A stretch of 29,950 nucleotides of DNA from JABWBR01 sp036741235. Lineage in GTDB: Bacteria > Bacteroidota > Bacteroidia > Chitinophagales > Saprospiraceae. Made by a program: the position numbers and the translations under genes. The DNA is taken from contig DAINSQ010000044.1 in the NCBI GenBank assembly GCA_036741235.1, positions 1-29,950 on the forward strand, written 5' to 3'. Each line of letters starts with the position of its first letter. Position 1 is the first letter of the stretch. Of this stretch, positions 1 to 7,917 are shown piece by piece. The notes under the pieces were generated by a model, which saw nothing but the letters and a program-made list of their open reading frames with translations, searched no databases and was not told where the DNA came from.

Positions 1-59
1 CCTCGTTAATTGATACCTGCTTTATAGTTACAAAGTAAATTATTTTTCACATATACTTC

Positions 60-464
60 ATGACCATGAAATCCAACATTATTTTTTCAATTTGCCTGTT
101 AGCCGTTGTTGTGATGAGTTGTTCTCAACCCCAAAACGACGACACGCAACTTGCACAAAAAGTAGCCGCACTGGAGAAAAAGGTAGATCAGCTCACCAAT
201 GATCTGGCCGATCAAAAACTGAAAACGAGAATTACCAACGATTTTATCTTTGCTTCTCCACTCGAACAGTTTTTTGCAAGCGACGAATTTTGGGAAAACC
301 CGATAGATGTAGCCCAGGCAGAATGCCACAACCGCTGTATCCGCGCCTTGCAACAACATCGCAGCGCATGTGCTAGAATTGAAGATGCAGATGAAAGATT
401 GAAATGCTATAAAGATGCTGTATCAAGGGCGGCCAATTGCCACAAGCCTTGTATGGACATGTAA
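60..464 (+). CDS. Small lipoprotein with coiled coil and symmetric six-cysteine C-terminal domain
   Basis: 134 residues. I do not recognise the family. The N-terminus is a hydrophobic signal segment (residues 5-19) ending in a lipobox-like VMSC, so Cys21 is probably lipidated. Residues about 30-56 form heptads typical of a short coiled coil (LAQKVAALEKKVDQL), as in Lpp-like lipoproteins. The C-terminal 46 residues carry six cysteines (89, 93, 104, 116, 127, 131) with spacing X3, X10, X11, X10, X3, so the pattern is mirror-symmetric, and both outer pairs read C-H-x-x-C. Twin CX3C motifs usually staple two antiparallel helices with disulfides; a metal site is another option. A second ATG lies at codon 3, so the start is uncertain by two residues. 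It appears to be a single-gene unit ending at the hairpin just downstream. The coding call is firm, the function unknown. Confidence 0.75.
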   Translation: MTMKSNIIFSICLLAVVVMSCSQPQNDDTQLAQKVAALEKKVDQLTNDLADQKLKTRITNDFIFASPLEQFFASDEFWENPIDVAQAECHNRCIRALQQHRSACARIEDADERLKCYKDAVSRAANCHKPCMDM

Positions 465-481
465 CATAACAATCTTTTCCG

Positions 482-524
482 AGTCGCTGCGATCGTAATA
501 ACTCGCAGCGGCTTCCTGTTTTTT
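482..524 (+). terminator. Rho-independent terminator after the small lipoprotein gene
   Basis: An 11-bp stem (AGTCGCTGCGA at 482-492 with TCGCAGCGGCT at 503-513, one G-T wobble) and a 10-nt loop are followed by a T-rich stretch with six Ts at 519-524. It starts 18 bp after the stop codon. Confidence 0.8.
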
Positions 525-553
525 GTCGGCCCATGAAGTTTGGGAAAAGATTC

Positions 554-561
554 TATATTTG
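554..561 (+). promoter_or_regulatory. Candidate promoter -7 box (TATATTTG) for the MFS transporter gene
   Basis: A perfect match to the Bacteroidota -7 consensus TAnnTTTG, 42 bp upstream of the ATG at 604. I see no TTTG at the proper -33 distance, so only half the promoter is supported. Confidence 0.45.
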
Positions 562-603
562 TAAGCGACAACAACACCTAATTCACTATTACTTTCCCAG
601 GCC

Positions 604-1944
604 ATGGCCAACAAAAAAACACTGCTGACGCTCTCTCAGATCCTCAATATGAATCTGGGTTTTTTCGGACTCCAATACAGCTTCGGCCTGCAGCAGGCCA
701 ACATGAGCCCGATATACTCCTATCTCGGCGCAGAAGAAAGTAAACTGCCGCTGTTGTGGCTGGCGGGACCTATGACCGGCCTCATCGTGCAGCCCATTAT
801 CGGGGCTATCAGCGACCGCACGCTCAGCCGGTGGGGACGGCGGAGGCCTTACTTTTTTATCGGCGCCGTATTGTGCAGCCTGTCGCTGTTTGCCATGCCC
901 TACAGCAGTACCGTATGGATGGCCGCGAGTATACTTTGGATATTGGACGCCGCCAACAACATCACGCAGGAACCCTACCGCGCATTTGTGAGCGACAAAC
1001 TCGACAAAAGCCAGCATTCGCTGGGGTTTCTTTCACAAAGCGCTTTTACCGGATTGGGGCAAACGCTTTCTTATCTCACGCCTTTCCTGCTGATCAATCT
1101 ACTCGCTATTGACCCGGCGGATAAGATCGGCAAGTTGCCTTCCACTACTTTTATGGCGTTTATCATTGGATCGGTCGTGTCTATCGCCTCCATTATGTGG
1201 ACGCTGTATACCACCAAAGAAATCCCGCTGACGGAAGCCGAGCGGGAAGCGATACGCAAGTCGCCGTCGGGTTTGGGCGCTACGTTTGCCGAGATAGGCC
1301 ACGCCATCAAAGAGATGCCCCTCACCATGAAGTTGATGGGCCCGATGATGTTATTCAGCTGGTACGCCATGTTTATCTACTGGCAATACATCGCCAAATG
1401 CCTGTCGAAGTCGCTGTACGATACCGTTGACGCCGCCAGTCCGCAATTTCGAGAGGCTGAATTATTAGTAGGCCCCCTCGGCGCTTTTTACAATGCCGTC
1501 GCGTTTGTTTCGGCTTTCGGCATGGCCTGGCTGGCCAGGCAGTACGGCCCCAAGCTGATTCACGGCATTTGCCTGGCGCTTGCCGGCGTCGGCATGTTGT
1601 CAATACCGGCCATCGGCAGCGAAAATATGTTGTTTGTACCCATGATCGGCATCGGGCTTTGCTGGGCCAGTATGATGGGCAACCCTTATATTATGCTGGC
1701 AGGTAGTATTCCGCCGGCCAGGACGGGCGTTTATATGGGTATTTTTAATATGTTCATTGTGATACCCATGCTCATAGAAACCTTTACTATTCCAATGTAC
1801 TACGAATCGTGGCTGGGCAATAACCCCGTAAATGCTATGCGCCTGGCAGGTTCGCTGATGATTTGTGCGGCGGTAGCGGTCTATTTTATTAAATACAACG
1901 CTAATGCCGAGCAGGAAACCATGATGCCGGCGGGGGGGCATTAG
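604..1944 (+). CDS. MFS sugar transporter, SLC45/GPH-like
   Basis: 446 residues with about 12 membrane helices. The loop after helix 2 reads IGAISDRTLSRWGRRRPYF, the major-facilitator signature in the form seen in SLC45 sucrose/maltose-type carriers; NNITQEPYRAFVSD in the next segment also fits that group. It would move a sugar across the inner membrane, probably with protons; the substrate cannot be read from sequence. It is convergent with glucokinase and upstream of the mannan genes, so import of glucose or a gluco/manno-oligosaccharide is a reasonable inference only. The ATG lies 140 bp after the previous stop, behind a terminator and a -7 box, so it has its own promoter. Confidence 0.85.
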   Translation: MANKKTLLTLSQILNMNLGFFGLQYSFGLQQANMSPIYSYLGAEESKLPLLWLAGPMTGLIVQPIIGAISDRTLSRWGRRRPYFFIGAVLCSLSLFAMPYSSTVWMAASILWILDAANNITQEPYRAFVSDKLDKSQHSLGFLSQSAFTGLGQTLSYLTPFLLINLLAIDPADKIGKLPSTTFMAFIIGSVVSIASIMWTLYTTKEIPLTEAEREAIRKSPSGLGATFAEIGHAIKEMPLTMKLMGPMMLFSWYAMFIYWQYIAKCLSKSLYDTVDAASPQFREAELLVGPLGAFYNAVAFVSAFGMAWLARQYGPKLIHGICLALAGVGMLSIPAIGSENMLFVPMIGIGLCWASMMGNPYIMLAGSIPPARTGVYMGIFNMFIVIPMLIETFTIPMYYESWLGNNPVNAMRLAGSLMICAAVAVYFIKYNANAEQETMMPAGGH

Positions 1945-1952
1945 GGGAGGTA

Positions 1953-1987
1953 GGTTGTAGGTTGTAGGTTGTAGGTTGTAGGTTGTA
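1953..1987 (+). repeat. Heptamer tandem repeat (GGTTGTA)x5
   Basis: Five exact copies of GGTTGTA begin 8 bp after the MFS stop codon. Degenerate complementary words (TACAACC, ACAACC) lie at about 2118-2165, so a transcript crossing this convergent junction could fold back. The same word recurs at 12110, 16495 and 28233. Confidence 0.95.
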
Positions 1988-2008
1988 GGTTTGTTTATAA
2001 GTTTAATA

Positions 2009-2096
2009 GTTTATAGGTTTATGAATAAGAGTACTATAAACCAATAAACCAATAAACCAATAAACCAATAAACCAATAAACCAATAAACCAATAAA
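2009..2096. repeat. Inverted repeat running into octamer array (CCAATAAA)x7
   Basis: GTTTATAGGTTTAT at 2009-2022 is followed, after 13 nt, by ATAAACCAATAAAC at 2036-2049, complementary at 13 of 14 positions. The right arm merges into seven exact CCAATAAA copies at 2041-2096. It sits between the convergent MFS and glucokinase genes and may act as a bidirectional terminator, though it has no classical T-tract. Confidence 0.85.
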
Positions 2097-2162
2097 CAAA
2101 CATAGGGAGAACCTAGCAACTTACAACCTACAACATAGAACCGACAACCCACAACGGACAAC

Positions 2163-3206
2163 CTACCCCGCAGGCTGCCGATTGCCCCAGGCGAAGTGCG
2201 CTGCACCCAGCAGGGGCGTTTTGGGATTGAGCACGATATGAACCGGCACGGCTTCGAGGAGATGGCGTAGTCGGCCCACTTCAAAAAAGTTATCAAAAAA
2301 TACGGCTTTGAGTTCATCGTTCCAAATTTTGGGGATAATGCCGCCGCCGATAAAGAGTCCGCCTGTAGCTTTGAATTTAAGGGCCTGGTTGGATGATTCA
2401 ATGGCCAGGTACCTGATGAACAGCCGCAGGGTTTCCACACATAAAGCAGAGCCGTTTTTTGCGCCTTGCGAGATAATAGCGGGCCGGTTGTGTTCCTGCC
2501 AATTATCTTTCATCCATTGCGATTCTTCCCAGCCTTTCACATCGCGCAGGAAATTATAAATTTGGTTGATACCGGGGCCGGAGATAATGCGTTCCCAGCT
2601 CACATGTCCGAATTGATGTTGCAGGAAAAGCAGAAACTCCCAATCCTGGGTATTGCGGGGGGAAAAATCGGTATGACCGCCTTCCGTGGCGAAGGGGTAT
2701 AGCACCCGGCCATTCCAGAACATGCCGGCTTCGCCGAGCCCGGTGCCGGGGGCGATAATAGCCACATTGCCGGGTTCGGGGGCGGCGGGTGCATACACCG
2801 TCGAAAAGTCGCCGCCTTGCAGGGCCGCCAGTCCATAAGCTTCCGCCTCCAGGTCGTTAATGATATACACCCCGGGAATTCCCACCTCGCTTTGCAGTTG
2901 GGCGATGTCTATCTCCCAGGAGAGATTAGTGGCTTTGGCTTTGCCGTGTTGTACGGGGCCGGCAAAGGCAATACACAGCCTGGAAGGCGGGGCCAAGCCG
3001 CCGAGAAATTCCAGAATAATGGCTTCCAGAGAAGGGTATTCGGCAGAAGGGAAAATAGCTTCCCGGCCCATTGACAATTGGCCGTCTTGGTATTCAAAGA
3101 GGGCAATGTCAGTTTTGGTGCCGCCAACATCGGCGGCGAGAATGGTAGTGCCAGGCAACAACGCCGGCCGGTCGGGAAAAAAAATGGGGATAAGTGGCTG
3201 TCGCAT
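2163..3206 (-). CDS. glk: Glucokinase (Glk family, PF02685-type)
   Basis: 347 residues. It phosphorylates glucose to glucose-6-phosphate with ATP in the cytoplasm. The phosphate-binding signature ADVGGTKTDIALFE lies at residues about 25-38, followed by FAGPV, the NDLEAEAYGL segment with the probable catalytic Asp, APGTGLGEAGMF, and EGGHTDFSPR, the sugar-binding region typical of bacterial Glk rather than ROK kinases. About 20 extra residues precede the ATP motif. It is convergent with the sugar transporter and lies 92 bp downstream of the T9SS gene on the same strand. Glucose released by the GH130 phosphorylase in this window is an obvious substrate, but that link is inferred from proximity. 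Confidence 0.9.
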   Translation of the reverse strand: MRQPLIPIFFPDRPALLPGTTILAADVGGTKTDIALFEYQDGQLSMGREAIFPSAEYPSLEAIILEFLGGLAPPSRLCIAFAGPVQHGKAKATNLSWEIDIAQLQSEVGIPGVYIINDLEAEAYGLAALQGGDFSTVYAPAAPEPGNVAIIAPGTGLGEAGMFWNGRVLYPFATEGGHTDFSPRNTQDWEFLLFLQHQFGHVSWERIISGPGINQIYNFLRDVKGWEESQWMKDNWQEHNRPAIISQGAKNGSALCVETLRLFIRYLAIESSNQALKFKATGGLFIGGGIIPKIWNDELKAVFFDNFFEVGRLRHLLEAVPVHIVLNPKTPLLGAAHFAWGNRQPAG

Positions 3207-3221
3207 GCTGTCGCATTTTTA

Positions 3222-3229
3222 CAAACATA
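3222..3229 (-). promoter_or_regulatory. Candidate promoter -7 box (TATGTTTG) for glk
   Basis: A perfect TAnnTTTG match on the minus strand, 15 bp upstream of the glk ATG, which implies a very short leader. The -33 box is poor. A 6-bp inverted repeat (GACGGT at 3255-3260, ACCGTC at 3268-3273) sits just upstream and could be an operator. Confidence 0.4.
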
Positions 3230-3298
3230 ACCATCTATCCCCATTTATTGCGATGACGGTTGTCACTACCGTCGATGTGCTATGGTATTTTGACAAAA

Positions 3299-5395
3299 TT
3301 ATCGCAACAAAATCGCTTTTTTATTCAATATGACGCCATCTACCCGCAACTGATAAATATAGAAGCCGGGATCCAGTTTGGCGCCGTTAAATACAGCCTC
3401 ATATTCACCGGGCATCAGGTTGTCATCAATGAGCGTGGCCAATACTCGGCCCGTACCGTCAATGATCCTGAGGTTGACCCAGGCCTGATTGGCCAGACTG
3501 AAGGGTATCGTAGTGAGGTAGCTAAACGGGTTGGGATAATTCTGGAATAATACAGCATTGTTATGCGCCTGCAGGACTATCTCGCCAATACCGGTTGTGG
3601 TGAATACGCTGCGGAAAACGCCATAGCCATAGCTGCCTGCGTAAAGATAATCGCCTTCATCGACTTCAAGTACGGCAATTACAGGGCTATTCAGGCCCTC
3701 ATTAACGGCCGTCCAGGAATCGCCGTTGTCTGACGAGCGGAAGACGGCGAAGTATGTTGCGGCGTAAATATGGCCGTTGCTGTTAACTACCATGTCTACG
3801 ATGCCTTCGTCGCTGAGGTTGGGGTGAGCGATCGTCCAGTTTTCGCCATTGTCGGTGGATTTGTAAATGGCGCCACTCCCTCCTATCCTGCCGGCAAACA
3901 GAATATCGTCGTTACCTACAACGATACTCCCGATCATTGCGCCTGCAAGTTTGGCGGGCTCCCAATGCGCTCCCTGATCATAGGATCGAAAAACGCCGCT
4001 TCCGGTTCCGGCGAATAAAACGCCCTGGCTGTTGATGGCCAATGTCAATACTATGGGGGTAAGCCCGGCGTCAACCCTCAACCAGTTATCGCCGTTGTCG
4101 TCTGAGCGGAATACAAATCCGTCTGCCCCAAAAGTATACCCACAAAAATAAATGCGCCCTTCCTGATCAATCAAAACGTCTTGATTGAAAAAGATATGTC
4201 CGAACATAGTATAGGACCAGGTTGTACCATCGTCTAATGAGCGATAGATCCCGTCGAGAGCCCCTACGAAGATGTGTCCCTGGTCATTGACGACCAATGG
4301 GTTGTTCATAGAAGACCCCATTTCGTGCCTTAAGCCCAGGTAGGTCCAGGTCTGCCCCTGGTCTACAGATTTGAATAACCCGATATTAACCCCTATTGCG
4401 TAAATTGCACCGCCGGGGCCGGCGGCAAGGCTTGTGATAGTAGTGCAGACAATGCCATTATTGACCACGGACCAGTGTGCGCCCTCGTCATCAGAACGAA
4501 AAACGCCGCTTGGCGCGGCCATAAAAATGCGGCCGTCTGGGTCGAATACCAACCGGCTTACATATGCTTCATCGACATTGACACAGGCCCATTGTCCGCC
4601 ATTATCTGAGGAGTAATAGACATTACCGCTTTCGCTGCAGGCAAACACTACGTTGTTTGTATTAACCGCTACTACCCTGACCCGCGTAGTATTGGGCATC
4701 AACTGGTCCCAGTTGGCGCCGCCATCCATGGAGCGATAGAATCCGTTGTAGGTAGCGGCAAAGAGAAACCCTTCGTTATTAATGGCCAAATCAATAATAT
4801 CGATGCCGTACAAACCAACGAAAGTCCAACCGGCGCCGTTAAAATAGCGAATACCATTGGTGGAAGCAGCATACAAAAGGCCATTGGGGTGTACAACCAG
4901 TGCCGTGGCATTGCTCAAGCCGACGTCCTCCCACGTATCGCCATTGTCGGTTGAGCGATAAACGCGTGAATTATAACTGCTTGAAGCCGCAAATAAATCG
5001 CCGTTTGGGGTTATAGCGATGGCCTGGTCCATCATTACAGGTTGCTCGCCTATTTTCATCCAATTGGCCCCGTCGTCATAGGATCGATAAACGCCGGTGG
5101 GGTTGCCCATAAAAAGACATCCGCCCTCATTGACTGCAATGGCGCCATTTTCGCTATAAAAACTACCTGCTGCGGTCCAGTTGTTACCATGGTCAACAGA
5201 ACGGTATACGGCATTTGTGCCAAGTCCAAATATATCGCCCGTTTGCGGGTTTACTGCCAAGTCGTATATATTACCGCCAGGAGGACCTTGTAGATTCTGC
5301 CAGAATTCGCCCTGGGCTACTACCCGGCTTGTAACTGCAAAGGCTAAAACTGTTGTTTGCAGGTAAATTGCGATTCGAGCTATTGCCGTTTTCAT
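3299..5395 (-). CDS. Secreted BNR/sortilin-like beta-propeller protein with T9SS sorting domain
   Basis: 698 residues. An N-terminal signal peptide ends near VVAQ (residues about 1-27). Then come more than ten repeats of about 40 residues, each with a signature like YRSxDxGxxW (YRSVDHGNNW, YRSTDNGDTW, FRSDDNGDNW), the Asp-box pattern of BNR/sortilin-type propellers. The last 80 residues begin with FQNYPNPF and end in KKAILLR, the hallmark of the type A C-terminal sorting domain that sends proteins through the type IX secretion system to the cell surface or medium. No catalytic residues are visible, so it is probably an adhesin- or scaffold-like surface protein; substrate unknown. It lies upstream of glk on the same strand with no visible terminator between them. 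Confidence 0.85.
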   Translation of the reverse strand: MKTAIARIAIYLQTTVLAFAVTSRVVAQGEFWQNLQGPPGGNIYDLAVNPQTGDIFGLGTNAVYRSVDHGNNWTAAGSFYSENGAIAVNEGGCLFMGNPTGVYRSYDDGANWMKIGEQPVMMDQAIAITPNGDLFAASSSYNSRVYRSTDNGDTWEDVGLSNATALVVHPNGLLYAASTNGIRYFNGAGWTFVGLYGIDIIDLAINNEGFLFAATYNGFYRSMDGGANWDQLMPNTTRVRVVAVNTNNVVFACSESGNVYYSSDNGGQWACVNVDEAYVSRLVFDPDGRIFMAAPSGVFRSDDEGAHWSVVNNGIVCTTITSLAAGPGGAIYAIGVNIGLFKSVDQGQTWTYLGLRHEMGSSMNNPLVVNDQGHIFVGALDGIYRSLDDGTTWSYTMFGHIFFNQDVLIDQEGRIYFCGYTFGADGFVFRSDDNGDNWLRVDAGLTPIVLTLAINSQGVLFAGTGSGVFRSYDQGAHWEPAKLAGAMIGSIVVGNDDILFAGRIGGSGAIYKSTDNGENWTIAHPNLSDEGIVDMVVNSNGHIYAATYFAVFRSSDNGDSWTAVNEGLNSPVIAVLEVDEGDYLYAGSYGYGVFRSVFTTTGIGEIVLQAHNNAVLFQNYPNPFSYLTTIPFSLANQAWVNLRIIDGTGRVLATLIDDNLMPGEYEAVFNGAKLDPGFYIYQLRVDGVILNKKAILLR

Positions 5396-5621
5396 GAGTT
5401 AGCAATTTTTAAAATTGGAAAAATCACTCATGGCCATAATTGGGCTTTACTTCAAATAAAGTGCGGCAATTTTAAAGGAGAGCAAATAATTATTTCTTCA
5501 ATTTTAAAAAATAACAACCTAAATAACAATGACTTATGTCAATTCGAATAAAAAAACAAAAAGATGCTGGATGTTGGATTAATCTGGATTAATATTACCA
5601 AGAATCACCACGCCCTCGCTG
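5396..5621. other. AT-rich intergenic stretch between the T9SS gene and the ZIP gene
   Basis: I see no gene here. The part next to 5395 is the upstream region of the T9SS protein gene and is AT-rich; a weak TTTATTTG box on the minus strand near 5453-5460 is the best promoter candidate but misses the consensus at one position. GGATTAAT occurs twice, separated by CT, near 5577-5594. The remainder up to 5710 holds the inverted-repeat element listed separately. Confidence 0.5.
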
Positions 5622-5679
5622 ATGCGTTCCATTAGGAAGGCTATACCGGGTATTTAAATATCGTTCCTCCGGAACGCAT
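5622..5679. repeat. 58-bp element with 9-bp terminal inverted repeats
   Basis: ATGCGTTCC at 5622-5630 and GGAACGCAT at 5671-5679 are exact reverse complements. Nested inside are TTCC-ATTA-GGAA (5627-5638), the 10-bp palindrome TATTTAAATA (5651-5660) and a hairpin CGTTCC-TCC-GGAACG (5662-5676). The layout resembles a REP/BIME or miniature inverted-repeat unit. It lies 31 bp after the end of the ZIP gene and has no T-run, so it is a poor intrinsic terminator. Confidence 0.6.
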
Positions 5680-5710
5680 ATCGGTTTTCTCCCTGTTTTT
5701 CTATCTGTTA

Positions 5711-6535
5711 TTATCCAAGCGCTACATCCAATGTCATCATTACGCAAAAACCGAGTAGCGTAGCAAGCGTAGCCAAATCCGTATTACCCGCTCGCTGTGA
5801 TTCAGGAATAAGTTCCTCAACAACTACAAAAATCATGGCGCCTGCTGCAAATGACATAGCGAAGGGCAACATGGGTTTGACGGTAAGTACGGCAAGGGCG
5901 CCTAGCACGCCAAAAACAGGTTCTACCGCGCCGGAAAGTTGCCCATACCAAAATGCTTTCAACCTGGACATCCCTTCGCGGCGCAAGGGCGCCGACACTG
6001 CGGTGCCTTCCGGAAAATTCTGCAAACCGATGCCGAAGGCCAATGCCACTGCGGCGCCGATAGTCGCCGTCGGCATATCATGCACCACGGCGCCAAAAGC
6101 CACACCCACTGCCAATCCTTCGGGGATATTATGGAGCGTGATGGCAAGTACCAGCAATACGCTGCGCCGCCAATTGGTAGAGATACCCTCGGCCTTTTCC
6201 AATGCCAGACTGGGGTGCAGGTGCGGCAGTATTTTGTCAATGATATAAAGAAATATGCCTCCCCCCATAAATCCGATCAGGGCGGGGGCCCAGACAGGCA
6301 AATTGCTCACTGAAGGAGTCATTTCAATAGCAGGGGCCAGCAGCGACCAAAAGCTGGCGGCAATCATCACTCCAGCAGCGAACCCCATCATACTGTCCAA
6401 CACCCGCTGGTTTATTGTTTTAAAAAAAAATACCAGCGAAGCCCCTAAAGCTGTGACACTCCAGGTGAATAAGGTAGCAAAAAGCGCTTGTTGGGCCGGG
6501 TGGTAGTCAGTCAGGTATTCAAGAAAATAGGACAT
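5711..6535 (-). CDS. ZIP-family metal transporter (ZupT-like)
   Basis: 274 residues with about eight membrane helices. It carries the paired ZIP metal-binding motifs: HNIPEGLAVGVAFGA in the predicted fourth helix and NFPEGTAVSAPLRREGMS in the fifth, plus VVVEELIPES near the C-terminus, as in ZupT/GufA-type carriers. Family members import zinc and other divalent cations such as iron or manganese across the inner membrane. A short cytoplasmic loop after helix 3 (HLHPSLALEKAEG) contains the histidines often found there. It is separated by 24 bp from the end of the GH5 gene on the same strand and could be cotranscribed with it, but no functional link to mannan use is evident. Confidence 0.9.
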   Translation of the reverse strand: MSYFLEYLTDYHPAQQALFATLFTWSVTALGASLVFFFKTINQRVLDSMMGFAAGVMIAASFWSLLAPAIEMTPSVSNLPVWAPALIGFMGGGIFLYIIDKILPHLHPSLALEKAEGISTNWRRSVLLVLAITLHNIPEGLAVGVAFGAVVHDMPTATIGAAVALAFGIGLQNFPEGTAVSAPLRREGMSRLKAFWYGQLSGAVEPVFGVLGALAVLTVKPMLPFAMSFAAGAMIFVVVEELIPESQRAGNTDLATLATLLGFCVMMTLDVALG

Positions 6536-6559
6536 GATTCGGTTTTGAGTCTTATCTGT

Positions 6560-7840
6560 TCACAAATTACTCATTTTCCGCACAAACTCCCTGATCACCC
6601 CCAAGGTACTTCCATCTTCAAAATAAATCGAATACCAGCCCTGTTTTTCATGTGGCGGATCGCCGGTGAAGGGGTGGCCGTCTTGCCACAAAGCTTCAGG
6701 TTGATACGGTTTGCCTTCACCCGACCACGACCAGAAGTTGCTGCCGCCCACAGCGGCGCCGCCGAGGGCTTTGTTGTATAAATACTCCAGGATAGTGTGA
6801 AAATACTTGTCGCGTTGCCGGGTAGCGCCTTCGGGGCGGTGTTCGCCCCCGTCCCGGGAAATGCCGAATTCTTCGAGCACCAGCGGCTTGCGCACCCGGG
6901 TGGCTATAGCTACGTGGTCGTCGAGGTAAGCCATAGCCTTTTGCATGGCGTCATCGTAGGTTTCGGGTTGTTTGGGGTTGTACCAGCCCCAGTTTTCCAC
7001 CCATAGGTGCATGGTCAGGTAATCCAGCGTAGGTATCTCGCTCACCCGTTCGAAGGCTGTGCCGATACTTTCGTAAGGCAATTTACCCTCGCCGCCCAGC
7101 GATACCAGGGCGTCGGGGTCGTGTTTTTTGATAAAAGCAGAAGTCCGGGCCACCCATTTCCGATATTTTTTTACGTATTTAAACCCGCGCGGTTCGTTGG
7201 CGAGTTGCCACGACATGATGACGGGGTCGTCTTTGTATAGCGCCCCGGAAATGCTATTGCGCCGGTTAATGATTTGTTCCAAAAAATGCCGAAATAAGCG
7301 CTGCGCTTTTTTATTGGCAAAAAACTGCGCGGAATACAGCTGAAAATCGTCCCAATCTTTACCATTGACATCGGGGTACGGAATGGGCGTACCGGTAGCC
7401 CACGACACGTATTGCGCCATACCGCCGCTCCATTGGAAAAAATTATTGAGGCATAAAACGGCGTACATCTCGCGTTTGCCCATTTCCACGAGCAGGAAAT
7501 CGAGCCCCAGGAGCAAGCCTTCGTCCAACTCGCCGGGGCGGGGTTGCAGGGCGGGCCGGATGCGATAAGGCTCCGTGTCGGGACCTTCGGAGGCCGCCAT
7601 AATGCGCAGGTTGTTGATACCCAGCGCTTGCAGCGAGTCGAGTTCGCGCAGCAGTCGTTCGCGGTTGCCGCCGCTTTTTTCGGCGGCCAGATTCATACCG
7701 TACCACAAATTGGCGCCCACAAAATAATAGGGCCGCCCGTTGCGGACAAATTGACCGTCTTTTACCTGAACGGGAGAGAGTTGCGCCGTCAGCGCAAACG
7801 AGGAAAAGCCAAGTAGCGCCGTAATGAAAATTTGTTTCAC
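6560..7840 (-). CDS. GH5 family endo-beta-mannanase-like glycoside hydrolase
   Basis: 426 residues from the preferred GTG start at 7840. A clean signal peptide follows (VKQIFITALLGFSSFALTAQ), so it acts outside the cytoplasm. The open frame extends to a TTG at 7885, but that adds 15 residues unlike a signal peptide, and no ATG is available. GH5 features are visible: an N-terminal strand NGRPYYFVGANLWYGMN, the acid/base Glu in WQLANEPRGF (residue about 216), TMHLWVENWGWY, and the nucleophile in LVLEEFGISRDGG (Glu about 323-324). The EPRG and WVENWGWYN pattern is that of GH5_7-type mannanases. It is divergent from the GH26 gene across about 77 bp, which supports a role in cutting beta-mannan; the exact substrate is inferred. 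Confidence 0.85.
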   Translation of the reverse strand: MKQIFITALLGFSSFALTAQLSPVQVKDGQFVRNGRPYYFVGANLWYGMNLAAEKSGGNRERLLRELDSLQALGINNLRIMAASEGPDTEPYRIRPALQPRPGELDEGLLLGLDFLLVEMGKREMYAVLCLNNFFQWSGGMAQYVSWATGTPIPYPDVNGKDWDDFQLYSAQFFANKKAQRLFRHFLEQIINRRNSISGALYKDDPVIMSWQLANEPRGFKYVKKYRKWVARTSAFIKKHDPDALVSLGGEGKLPYESIGTAFERVSEIPTLDYLTMHLWVENWGWYNPKQPETYDDAMQKAMAYLDDHVAIATRVRKPLVLEEFGISRDGGEHRPEGATRQRDKYFHTILEYLYNKALGGAAVGGSNFWSWSGEGKPYQPEALWQDGHPFTGDPPHEKQGWYSIYFEDGSTLGVIREFVRKMSNL

Positions 7841-7871
7841 AGCAATCGTTTTCCCACAAGTTAAAACATTA

Positions 7872-7887
7872 TTTTGCTGTCGCAAAA
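7872..7887. promoter_or_regulatory. Palindrome between the divergent GH5 and GH26 genes, candidate operator
   Basis: TTTTGC-TGTC-GCAAAA is a perfect 6-4-6 inverted repeat centred in the 77-bp divergent region, 30 bp before the GH26 ATG and 31 bp before the GH5 GTG. Its position would suit a shared regulator-binding site. No regulator gene sits beside it and no consensus -7 box is visible on either side. Confidence 0.4.
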
Positions 7888-7917
7888 CTGAATAAATCGA
7901 ATACCAATACCGATGAT

